DNA from: Flavobacterium sp. | GTDB lineage: Bacteria > Bacteroidota > Bacteroidia > Flavobacteriales > Flavobacteriaceae | Assembly (NCBI GenBank): GCA_016718345.1 | Contig: JADKDN010000014.1 | Location: 1-51,605, forward strand | Length of the DNA stretch: 51,605 bases | Reading direction: 5' to 3' | Shown here: one piece after another, positions 35,056 to 43,921 of the stretch | How positions within the stretch are numbered: the stretch's first letter is position 1 | Layout of the letters: each line of letters starts with the position of its first letter | Program-made: the position numbers and the translations under genes | The notes under the pieces: generated by a model | Told to the model about the DNA's origin: nothing | Database searches by the model: none | The model's input: the letters and a program-made list of their open reading frames with translations, nothing else

Positions 35056-37560
35056 TTACCAAGGTTTTGGCATTTTTTGGTCTCTTAGCGAAACAAATTC
35101 GATACTGTCGTCTTTTTCATCTGAATTTACAAAATGACGGAATCGATTCATTAACCTTGGTTTTTCTATAACTTGTTTCCATTCACATTCAAAGGTATCT
35201 ACCAATTTTTGCATTTCAATTTCTAAGGTTTCGGCAATACCAATACGGTCGTGAACAACTACTTCTTTGAGATAATCTAATCCACCATCTAGTTTTTCTA
35301 ACCAAGTTGAAGTGCGTACCAATGGCCCTGCAGTACGGATGTAAAACATTAGGAAACGGTCTAAATATTTGATGCAAGTGGCTTTGTCTATTTTTTCTGC
35401 TAATAAAACGGCATGTTTTGGATTGGCTCCACCATTACCACAAACATATAAGTTCCAACCACCTTCTACGGCAATCATTCCAAAATCTTTTCCTCTCGCT
35501 TCGGCACATTCCCGAATACAAGCTGAAACGCCTCCTTTTAATTTATGTGGAGAACGAATTCCTTTGTATCTGTTTTCGACTTCAATAGCAAAAGTAGTGC
35601 TGTCATCCATGCCATAGCGACACCAAGCGTTACCCACACAACTTTTTACAGCTCGCAAGGATTTGCCATAGGCGTGACCGCTTTCGAAACCATTATCAAT
35701 TAATATTTTCCAAATTTTTGGCAAATCATCCAAATGGGCTCCGAATAAATCGACTCGTTGTGCTCCGGTTATTTTGGTATACAGATTAAATTGTTTGGCA
35801 ACTGCTCCAATCACCATTAATTTCTCGGCAGAAATTTCGCCACCAGCAATTCTTGGAACTACAGAATAAGTTCCGTTTCTTTGAATGTTAGCCAAGAATC
35901 TGTCATTGGTATCTTGGGTGGTAACGTGTTTATTGGCAGTATCATTGTGTATACTAGAGAATATAGAGGCAATTACAGGTTTGCAAATTTCGCAACCGTC
36001 ACCCTTTCCGTGATGGTCAATGACTTCATAGAAATCATTGTAATGATTGATTTTTAGGATATCAAATAATTCTTGTCTGTTGTATTTGAAATGCTCGCAA
36101 ATAGTTTCTTTAATTTCTTTTCCGATTGATTTTTGTGTTGCTTTAACCAAATCGGCAACCATTGGTTTACATCCACAACCACTTGTTGCTTTAGTGCGTT
36201 TCACCACATCTGAAAAAGTTTCAGAAGTTCCATCTAAAATGGAACAGCAAATAGCTCCTTTAGTAATATTTTCACAAGAACAGATAACTGCTGTATCGGG
36301 TAAATCCATTACATTTCCTAAAGTAGAACTTTCACCTCCACGAGAACCTAAAATCAAATCTTCAGGATTTTTGGGTAGGGGCATTGCATTGCTGTATATT
36401 TGAAACAATCCATTATAATCACTTGAGTCACCTACTAAAATTCCTCCTAAAAGTGTTTTAGAATCTTTAGTAACATTGATTCTTTTATAGATTCCAGCTA
36501 ATTTATTTTCATAAACAATGGCGGTTACATTCTCGTTTTCAATAAAAGGATCACCAAAACTCGCCACTTCAACACCAATTAGTTTTAATTGAGTTGACAT
36601 ATCGATGGTTTCCCGCATCGTTTTATCTCCTTTAAGGATTTGTTCTGCTGCAACATCTGCCATCTCATAACCTGGGGCAACAAGACCATAAATCATGTGA
36701 TTGTAAAGTGCTACTTCACCTATGGCATAGATAAATGGATCTGATGTTTGCATCTGATTGTTCACTACAATTCCACCACGTACACCCACTTCAAGCCCGG
36801 AAATTCGTCCTAGTTCATCACGTGGTTTTATTCCAGCGGAGATGACTAGCATATCAACTTTCAAGAATTCCTCTTCGGCAAACATCATTCCTGTAATTTG
36901 CTCATCACCAGCAATATATTGCGTGGATTTGTTTAAGTGAATTTTAATATTAAGCTCTTCAATTTTAGCTTGAAGCATATCACTAGCTCCTTTGTCTAAT
37001 TGTCTTGGCATTAATCGAGGGGCAAATTCAACAACATGAGGATTTAAACCTAAATCATATACTGCTTTGGCAGCTTCAAGTCCTAATAATCCACCACCAA
37101 GAACAGCGGCTTCAGTAGAGCCATTTTTTTTTATTTTTTTGGCATGGGTTATTATAGCATCTAAGTCTTCTATTGTTCTGTATACAAAAACTCCTTCTTT
37201 TTCGACCCCTTCAATAGTTGGCACAAAAGCCGATGAACCAGTAGCTAGAACTAAGTAGTCATACGTGTGAATTTTTCCCAGATGTGTATTAATTGTTTTT
37301 TCCTCCTTGTTGATATTTGTAATTAATTCAGAGGTATTGAGCAGGATATTATTTTCTTCATACCATGATACAGTAGATAAAGATAAGTCATCTGCGCTTT
37401 TGCCAGCGAAGTATTCACTAAGGTGAACTCTGTCATATGCACGTCTTGGTTCTTCACCAAAAACCGTAATTTGATATTTTTCTTGTCCTGATTTTGCAAT
37501 AAATTTTTCACAAAATTTGTAACCCACCATACCGTTTCCGACTACTATTACTTTAATCAT
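35056..37560 (-). CDS. nirB: NADH-dependent nitrite reductase large subunit
   Basis: 834 residues, intact. N-terminal FAD/NAD domains (VIVVGNGMVGYKFCEKF; AAVLGGGLLGLEAAKAVYDLG), a BFD-like [2Fe-2S] domain (VICSCENI ... GCGCKPMV), a second Cys pair (GDGCEICKPV), then the ferredoxin-like half-domain and the sirohaem/[4Fe-4S] site C641-x5-C647 and C681-x3-C685 (CVGNAWC, CIREC). Six-electron reduction of nitrite to ammonium in the cytoplasm, using sirohaem made via SUMT. Heads nirB-nirD-DUF4202-kinase-regulator on the minus strand, with a regulon palindrome before it. Confidence 0.95.
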   Translation of the reverse strand: MIKVIVVGNGMVGYKFCEKFIAKSGQEKYQITVFGEEPRRAYDRVHLSEYFAGKSADDLSLSTVSWYEENNILLNTSELITNINKEEKTINTHLGKIHTYDYLVLATGSSAFVPTIEGVEKEGVFVYRTIEDLDAIITHAKKIKKNGSTEAAVLGGGLLGLEAAKAVYDLGLNPHVVEFAPRLMPRQLDKGASDMLQAKIEELNIKIHLNKSTQYIAGDEQITGMMFAEEEFLKVDMLVISAGIKPRDELGRISGLEVGVRGGIVVNNQMQTSDPFIYAIGEVALYNHMIYGLVAPGYEMADVAAEQILKGDKTMRETIDMSTQLKLIGVEVASFGDPFIENENVTAIVYENKLAGIYKRINVTKDSKTLLGGILVGDSSDYNGLFQIYSNAMPLPKNPEDLILGSRGGESSTLGNVMDLPDTAVICSCENITKGAICCSILDGTSETFSDVVKRTKATSGCGCKPMVADLVKATQKSIGKEIKETICEHFKYNRQELFDILKINHYNDFYEVIDHHGKGDGCEICKPVIASIFSSIHNDTANKHVTTQDTNDRFLANIQRNGTYSVVPRIAGGEISAEKLMVIGAVAKQFNLYTKITGAQRVDLFGAHLDDLPKIWKILIDNGFESGHAYGKSLRAVKSCVGNAWCRYGMDDSTTFAIEVENRYKGIRSPHKLKGGVSACIRECAEARGKDFGMIAVEGGWNLYVCGNGGANPKHAVLLAEKIDKATCIKYLDRFLMFYIRTAGPLVRTSTWLEKLDGGLDYLKEVVVHDRIGIAETLEIEMQKLVDTFECEWKQVIEKPRLMNRFRHFVNSDEKDDSIEFVSLRDQKMPKPW

Positions 37561-37586
37561 GATTTCTAAAATTAAGTATTATTACG

Positions 37587-37608
37587 CAAATATAAGTATA
37601 AATACTTA
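37587..37608 (-). promoter_or_regulatory. Regulon palindrome and -7 element before nirB
   Basis: TAAGTATAAATACTTA (37593-37608) is a perfect palindrome of the same 7-2-7 form with A and T replacing C and G. On the minus strand it overlaps TATATTTG (plus 37587-37594), the -7 element, 27 bp before the nirB start. Confidence 0.6.
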
Positions 37609-37774
37609 ATTTAAATATAATTTTATTTTTAATGTCGTAGAAGAAAAATATTTCGATGTTCAATATAATTTGATGCATGTATATCTCCAATAATTGAGAT
37701 GTAAATCTTCATTAGTACTGCATTATTCAGTTTAACGTAATGGTCATGAAAATAAATTCTATATATTTGTTTTC

Positions 37775-38701
37775 ATGTCTAAATCTGTTTTATGTATTGG
37801 CGCAACACTAATTGATGAATTGTATTTTTGTGAAAATACAATAGTTACTCATTCGTCTAATCCAGCAGAAAAAACAACAAGTATAGGTGGTGTTATCAGT
37901 AATATAGTGCAACATTTTGCTTTGTTGGATATTAATGTTTCATTGATTACTGCTTTAGGTTCTGATGGAGATGCTTCTTTTATTTCCAATACATTTAAAA
38001 ATAGAGGGATAAATCTTCAAGAATCTATAGTTGTTGATGAAAGTACAGGAAAGTATGTTTCTATTTTAAATTCTGACGGGAATCTCTTTGTTTCAGCTTG
38101 CCAAGATATTAGCCCAAAGTACATTACTATTCCTTTCCTGGAATCTAAAGCCGATTATATCATTAACTTTGATATCATTGTAGTTGACACCAATTTAGAT
38201 TCCAAAACCATTCAATGGATTATTGATTTATCAAGGTCACATCAAAAACTACTTATTATAGAGCCAGTTTCGGTACCTAAAGCTTCAAAATTATCCAATT
38301 TGAATTTGGATGGAGTCTATATGATTACTCCAAATGAAGAAGAGCTTTCTGTGATAGCCTCTATTGAAACCCAAACAGAAAATGAATATATTCAGTCATT
38401 GATTGAAAGAGGAGTTACTAAAATTTGGCTCAGAAAAGGAAATCAGGGCTCAGTACTATACGAGAGGAATCAATTGACGACTTTGTCCGTTCCTTCAATT
38501 ACCATTTTGGATAGTACAGGAGCTGGTGATGCCGCATTGGCAGGTTGGATTTTTGGATACATTCATGATGAAGATGAATTAACGTCGATGCAATTAGGGC
38601 ACTCCCTTGCCTTAGAGGTTTTAAAAATAAAAGGAGCAGTTGATACTAGTATGAACAACGAAAAATTATATCAAGTAAAAAAAATACATTACAATGAGTA
38701 A
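37775..38701 (+). CDS. psuK: PfkB-family kinase, probable pseudouridine kinase
   Basis: 308 residues, intact. PfkB features: N-terminal GATLIDELYF, the dimer lid region GGVISNIVQHFALLDINVSLITALGSDGD, and the C-terminal catalytic motif DSTGAGDAALAGWIFGY with its base Asp. The gene overlaps by 8 bp the start of a pseudouridine-5'-phosphate glycosidase, so it probably phosphorylates pseudouridine for nucleoside breakdown. A TATATTTG element at 37762-37769 lies only 5 bp before the ATG, suggesting a nearly leaderless message. Confidence 0.85.
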   Translation: MSKSVLCIGATLIDELYFCENTIVTHSSNPAEKTTSIGGVISNIVQHFALLDINVSLITALGSDGDASFISNTFKNRGINLQESIVVDESTGKYVSILNSDGNLFVSACQDISPKYITIPFLESKADYIINFDIIVVDTNLDSKTIQWIIDLSRSHQKLLIIEPVSVPKASKLSNLNLDGVYMITPNEEELSVIASIETQTENEYIQSLIERGVTKIWLRKGNQGSVLYERNQLTTLSVPSITILDSTGAGDAALAGWIFGYIHDEDELTSMQLGHSLALEVLKIKGAVDTSMNNEKLYQVKKIHYNE

Positions 38702-38865
38702 AAACGACTTTTTAATTATTCACCCTGAAGTACAACAGGCTTTAGAAAATAACTTACCAATTGTAGCCTTAGAATCTACCATTATTTCACATGGAATGCC
38801 TTGGCCTCAAAATGCTATAACAGCCAAAGCGGTAGAAGATGAGGTACGAAGATATGGGAATGTTA
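38694..38865 (+). pseudogene. psuG: Pseudouridine-5'-phosphate glycosidase, N-terminal fragment
   Basis: MSKNDFLIIHPEVQQALENN, then ESTIISHGMPWPQNAITAKA and VEDEVRRYGN match the first 55 or so residues of PsuG, including the ESTIISHGMPWP strand with the active-site Glu. After about 38865 the sequence changes abruptly to the end of an acyl-CoA synthetase. The catalytic Lys and the rest of PsuG (about 250 residues) are absent. Confidence 0.8.
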
Positions 38866-39060
38866 TTGCTCGAATTGAAAAGAAGTCGAAAAAATCAATG
38901 AAAAATTCGGTAACTGGAGAAAATAAAACGCTTTGAACTTACTCCAGATATTTGGTCTATTGACGGTGGACATCTTACGCCTACGTTGAAATTAAAACGT
39001 AAAATTGTCATGGAAAAATATAAAGATTTGTATCAAAAAAATATATCTTTAACTGGATAA
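38866..39060 (+). pseudogene. Long-chain acyl-CoA synthetase, C-terminal fragment
   Basis: Beginning with ARIEK, then in a shifted frame EVEKINEKFGNW, then RFELTPDIWSIDGGHLTPTL and KLKRKIVMEKYKDLYQK to a stop at 39060. LTPTLKLKRK is the conserved C-terminal motif of AMP-forming acyl-CoA synthetases, with the catalytic Lys. Nothing of the first 500 or so residues is present. It continues directly from the psuG fragment. Confidence 0.75.
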
Positions 39061-39185
39061 AACTGTAAAATATGAATTTAATTCATACACTAATCTATAT
39101 TTTTATAACTTAGCACTGTTTTCTTTTTAAGGCTATTATTTCTGATTTTTTTAATTAGAATAATAGTCTTTGTGCTAAATTTTCC

Positions 39186-40761
39186 ATGAAAAAATCTTTT
39201 TTATTTATTCTGCTTTCAAGTATTGCTTTTGCGCAAAAAGCTTCTATTACTACAACTGATATTGATAGAAGAATTGATGATGCGTTCAATATTGTCAATA
39301 CTGAAAATCCTAATAAAGCAATTCCTATTTTACAAAAAATTAATATAGATTCTAAAAATATAGATTACAAATTAGGAATAGTAAAAGCCGGTTATGCTTT
39401 AAATCTTATCTATTATAAAAAGTCTGATTATAAAAGTGTTATCTCGCTTAGTGATGAAGCCATAAAAGCAGGAAAAGAAATAAAAAGCTATGTCTATCTT
39501 TCTCATATTCATAGAAACAAAGGTAATGCTTATGGCGAATTGGGTTTTATAGACAATAGTGGAAAAGAACTGTTTCAGGCATTAGAATATGCTAAAAAGC
39601 TGAAAGACAAAAACGAAAAATATTATGCGGTAGCTTTAATGTATGACAATCTTGGCGGTTATTATGAAAAAAAAAGCACCGCAAGACAGCGTTTTTTTGC
39701 CTATATGGCAAAGCATTGAAAGAAGTGGAAAAAATCAGTGATAACGAGGCTAATAAATCTATGGTCGCTGCCAAATACAGTTTGATTGCTTTTGAATACA
39801 TGTGTTTTGGCGTAGAATATTCTAAGTTAATAAACCGGAAATTGCCGAAGACTATTTCAAAAAATCCTTGAAATTTGTGAAAGAAAAATTCATGTCTTTA
39901 ATAGACGAAATCATTTTGTTAAGCGAAATGGGACGTTTTTATTATTCGCAGAAAAGATATGTCGAAGCGATAAAATATGCTGAAAGAGGTTTGCTGACAG
40001 AGAAAAATTCGGGTTCGGCAAAAATAAGACGAGACCTTTTTGAAACGTTATCCAAGTCATATTTGGAAATAAACAAAACAAAAGATTCTAAAAAATACTT
40101 GAATCTATTTCACAATATTAAATGACAGTATCTCAAAAGTAGAAAAGGAAACAGTAAACATCAGCTCTAATGATATTGCAACCAAACAAGACGAAAACCA
40201 TCTTGCCAATATCAAGAAAATATCGGTAATTTATATTTTGGTACTTGGAATTTTTGGTTTTGCTTGTCGCAAAATATTGGAAAAAACGCAATATAAAACT
40301 GAAAAGAAGTATGAAGAACTCATCGCTAATTTGGAACTAAAAGCAAAGAAAACACCGAAAAACCTGTTGCTTTCAAAGAAAACGCAAACAAAAATCCTTA
40401 ACCATTATGGACGAAACAGTAAATGTATTACTGGAAAAACTTTCCAAATTTGAAAAATCGCACAAAATACCAAACAAGATATGAGTCTTCCTTCTCTTGC
40501 CGGTCAATTAAATACTAATACTAAATACCTTTCGGAAATCATAAACAACACAAAGGAAAAAAATTCAGTGATTATATCAACGGTTTGCGGATAGATTATA
40601 TCACAGAGCAACTTTATATAAATCCTATTTACAGAGAATACAAAAACAAGCTATCTGGCTGAATGTTGTGGATTTTCTTCAAGAGAAGTTTTTACTGTTG
40701 TCTTTAAAAAGAAACAGGTGTTTCACCTTCTTATTTTATTGAGAATTTAAAGAGTCGTTAA
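39186..40761 (+). CDS. TPR sensor - membrane segment - AraC-type regulator, frameshifted
   Basis: Start MKKSFLFILLSSIAFAQ is a signal peptide. Tetratricopeptide-like helices follow (KSDYKSVISLSDEAIKAGKE; RNKGNAYGELGF; GRFYYSQKRYVEAIKYAERG), then a membrane segment (ISVIYILVLGIFGFACRKI in part), a coiled linker and a C-terminal AraC helix-turn-helix: MSLPSLAGQLNTNTKYLSEI, IDYITEQLYINPIYREYK, CGFSSREVF, ending IENLKSR at 40761. The open pieces change frame near 39690, 39830, 40125 and 40440 and after 40550. Together about 525 codons. This is a periplasmic-TPR, cytoplasmic-AraC one-component regulator common in Flavobacteriaceae; signal and targets unknown. Confidence 0.72.
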
Positions 40762-40937
40762 TTGCTTTTTTAAAATAATGTTCAGTCGCTGTTTTCAGTT
40801 GATAACCAAACACCTAAGTCATCATTTGTAAAAAAGTTGTAGAAATTTGTGTAATTTGCGTTGAAAAAAATGACTGTAAAATCAGTATTCTTTTTTTTTA
40901 ATTACGTTTCTTACTCACGATGCTACCTCTATAAAAA

Positions 40938-40968
40938 ACAAAAAAGCAATCCTTTCAAATTGCTTTCT
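40938..40968 (-). terminator. Terminator of the OmpA-family gene
   Basis: On the minus strand AAAGCAAT / ATTGCTTT with an 8-nt loop, followed by T residues, 22 bp after the stop at 40988. Confidence 0.75.
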
Positions 40969-40987
40969 CATTAATCTAAATAATATA

Positions 40988-42933
40988 TTACTTAGAAACC
41001 ACAATAAATTCTGAACGTCTATTAAGCTGGTGTTCTGCTTCGGAACAATCAGATTTATTGGTTGGTTCACAAGGACAATTATTTACTAATTGAGTTTCTC
41101 CATAACCTTTTGCTGTTAATCGGCTAGCAGAAATTCCTTTATTGATTAACCATTGACGAGTAGATTTTGCTCTTCTATCTGACAAGCGCATATTGTATTC
41201 ATAAGTTTGACGACAGTCTGTATGCGAACGAATATCTATTTTCATCGTTGGGTAATCTTGCATTACCTGCAATATTTTGCAATTTCTATCGCAGCATCAG
41301 GACGAATATTTGATTTATCCAAATCGAAATAAATGATAGGAATATTCAATGTTTTGGCTAAATCCATTCCTTCTTCAATTTCTACTTTGGTTTGTTTCAA
41401 GGCAATATCTACCATAGTCTCGCCGGTAGATTTTGGTGTTTTTATGTATTTTTCTTCAGTAGAGTTTTTTCTTTTCAGCTCTTACTCTGTATGAAGTATC
41501 ACATTTTACATATTCTTTACCAAAACTGTATTTACCGTTTTTATCTGAAACCGTTGTTGCAATCAATTTGTTGTTTTGATCAAACAAGCTAACTTTTGCA
41601 TCTGCCAATATTTTGCCGGTTTCAACATCTGTAACTGTTCCTGCAAGCAAATGTTCGCAAATCAGTTTTTGATTTCGGTAAATTTATAGATATCATCATA
41701 ACCTTTGTCCGCCTTCTCTATTTGAACTTAAAATCCTGTTCGGGTTGTTGGGTCAAAATAGAATGCAAAATCGTCCATTGGCGTATTGATAGGTTTTCCT
41801 ACGTTGATTGCTTCATCATAGCTGTTTCCTGTAATTTTTGATACAAAAACGTCCATTCCGCCAAGACCTTGTTTCCCTGTTGACGCATAATACAATTCGT
41901 TTTCAGAAGTTACAAAAGGGAAACTTTCTCTGCCTTCGGTATTTACTTTTGAACCTAAATTTATAGGTGTCCCAAAAGTTCCATCGGCATTAATTGCTAC
42001 TTTCCAAATATCGGCATCGCCCAAAGTTCCCGGCATATCTGAAGCAAAATACAACCATTTTTCATCAGAACTCAATGCCGGATGTGCTACGTTATAATTA
42101 TTGCTGTTAAACGGAGGTTCGGTAATATCTGTCCATTTTGCGTCTTTTTGGGTTGCTCGGTAGATTTTCAACAAAGTGATTCTTTCATCATCAATACCTC
42201 TCTTTTTAAGATAATTGTTTCGTGTGAAATAAATCGTGTTTCCGTCTTTGGTGAAAACCGGAGTTGCTTCGTTGAATTTTGAATCTAATTTATCCGAAAA
42301 GAATTTTGCCGATTGTTGTTTTCCGTCTTCATCTGCTTTGGAAGAATACAATGCGGAAAATGGCTGCCAACCTTGTGTACGTGGAGCAATTTTTCCTGCT
42401 TTACGTGTTGAAGCAAAAATCACTTCGCCGTTGTAAATTGTTGTTCCATAATCTGATAATTCAGAGTTAAGATCGCCTGCATTTTCTATGATAAATCTAC
42501 CTGAATTTGCTTCGATAACTGCTAGATAATTTTTCTCTGTAGTGAACAATTTTGCTCTGTGGTCATCGCCTTTTACTTTATAGAATTTATCCATGTATTC
42601 TGCAGCTTTTTTATAATCTCCAGTAGATTTTAAACTTTGAGAATAACGGTAATAATATTCAGCATCGGTAGTTTCTGGTTGAAGTACAAATAATTCAGCA
42701 TACCATTTTGCAGCATCAACATATTCTGCATTAAAATAATATGAATTACCTAATTTTTCAAGCATATCTACTGATTTATAACCTTTGTTGGCTACTTTTT
42801 CGTAGGTTTCTATGGCATCGATATAATTTAGGTTATTATATTCTTTGTCTGCTCTTTTTACCTGTGTTTTTTGTGCATTGGAAATCGTAAGTCCGCTCAA
42901 TAACAAAATACTTATGTATATAATTTTTTTCAT
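40988..42933 (-). CDS. OmpA-family protein with PD40 propeller, of type IX secretion gene clusters, frameshifted
   Basis: Signal peptide (MKKIIYISILLLSGLTISNAQ), TPR-like helices (DKEYNNLNYIDAIETYEKVANKGY), a WD40-like PD40 propeller (repeated forms such as NAHPALSSDEKWLYFASDMPG-type and FPFVTSENELYYASTGKQG), a carboxypeptidase-regulatory-like beta domain (LAGTVTDVETGKILADAKVSL) and a C-terminal OmpA peptidoglycan-binding domain (IYFDLDKSNIRPDAAIEIAK; MRLSDRRAKSTRQWLINKGI). Breaks near 41728-41650, 41460 and 41280; combined about 645 residues. Probably anchors the outer-membrane part of the adhesin module to peptidoglycan. Follows the PorP/SprF gene by 15 bp. Confidence 0.88.
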
Positions 42934-42948
42934 ATAATTTGTTTTCTG

Positions 42949-43860
42949 TTAGAAGAATCTTGGTGAAACTATACGTTTAGATTTGTTAAATAACTCATAT
43001 CTCAAGAATATTTCGTGAGAACCTGAGTTATAATTTGCGAGTTTAGTAGTTTCTGCGTCATAGGCATAACCAATAAACCAGTTTTTGTCAATTTGGAAAC
43101 CTGCCAAAGCACTTACTGCTGCCGACCATCTCCAAGCTACACCCAAAGTCAACTTTTCGTTGAACCAAAAGTTACCTGTTACATCTAATTGTAACGGCGC
43201 ACCGTTTACCGCTTTTGCTAATGCTGCCGGCTTGAACTGGATATTATCTGTAAGGTCAAATACATATCCTGTTATTAAATAACCGTGCATACGTTCGCTT
43301 GGTGTTGACTTTATGTTATCGTCAAAATGTTCTGTTTCTAAAATATTAGGAACAGAAAATCCTGCATAGAATTTATCTGAATACAAATAAACTCCTGCTC
43401 CAAAATTTGGGGAAAATTTGTTTTCGATATTATTTTGAAAAACATAGTCGCCAGGAGTTATTGTAAGCATTGAATAATCTACGTCAAGCATGTGCGCCGT
43501 AGCTTTTAATCCGAATGCTAATTTGTAATTATCAGAAACAGGTATAGTATAAGAGAAATCTGCTGAAACAGTATTTTCTTTTGCTACACCAATACGATCT
43601 CCTACCACTGTAAGTCCTAATCCTACACGTTCTCCAACAGGTGAATGTAATGAAAATACTCCTGTATCTGGTGCACCTTCTAAACCTACCCATTGGGTAC
43701 GATACATACCAAAGATGCTTAAAATATCTCTTGAACCAGCATAAGCCGGATTGATATTTATTGTATTGTACATATATTGTGTGTATTGCGCATCTTGTTG
43801 GGAATACCCAAAAGAGCTTGCAAACAAAAGAAGGAAAATAATAAATTGATTTGTTTTCAT
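42949..43860 (-). CDS. PorP/SprF-family outer membrane protein (type IX secretion)
   Basis: 303 residues with a signal peptide (MKTNQFIIFLLLFASSFGYSQ) and the family start QDAQYTQYMYNTININPAYAGSRD, then amphipathic strands of an outer-membrane barrel (GVYLYSDKFYAGFSVPNIL). Members of this family partner with a specific type IX secreted adhesin encoded next to them and are needed for its surface attachment or export, as SprF is for SprB. Here the adhesin gene is immediately upstream. Intact. Confidence 0.93.
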   Translation of the reverse strand: MKTNQFIIFLLLFASSFGYSQQDAQYTQYMYNTININPAYAGSRDILSIFGMYRTQWVGLEGAPDTGVFSLHSPVGERVGLGLTVVGDRIGVAKENTVSADFSYTIPVSDNYKLAFGLKATAHMLDVDYSMLTITPGDYVFQNNIENKFSPNFGAGVYLYSDKFYAGFSVPNILETEHFDDNIKSTPSERMHGYLITGYVFDLTDNIQFKPAALAKAVNGAPLQLDVTGNFWFNEKLTLGVAWRWSAAVSALAGFQIDKNWFIGYAYDAETTKLANYNSGSHEIFLRYELFNKSKRIVSPRFF

Positions 43861-43877
43861 ACTTTATGTATTAAATC

Positions 43878-43912
43878 CCGGCGATTTCATTCTTTTTAAA
43901 AAAAATCGCCGG
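43878..43912 (-). other. Intercistronic hairpin between adhesin and porP/sprF genes
   Basis: CCGGCGATTT (43878-43887) and AAATCGCCGG (43903-43912) form a perfect 10-bp stem with a 15-nt loop. T-rich sequence after the stem is short, so partial termination or RNA processing between a giant upstream gene and the smaller downstream genes is as likely as full termination. Confidence 0.55.
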
Positions 43913-43921
43913 AAAAATTAA

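Noticed and set aside
39133..39166. CTATTATT...AATAATAG inverted repeat before the TPR-AraC gene
   Set aside because: Short AT-only arms with an 18-nt loop and no clear T-run; expected by chance in AT-rich DNA.
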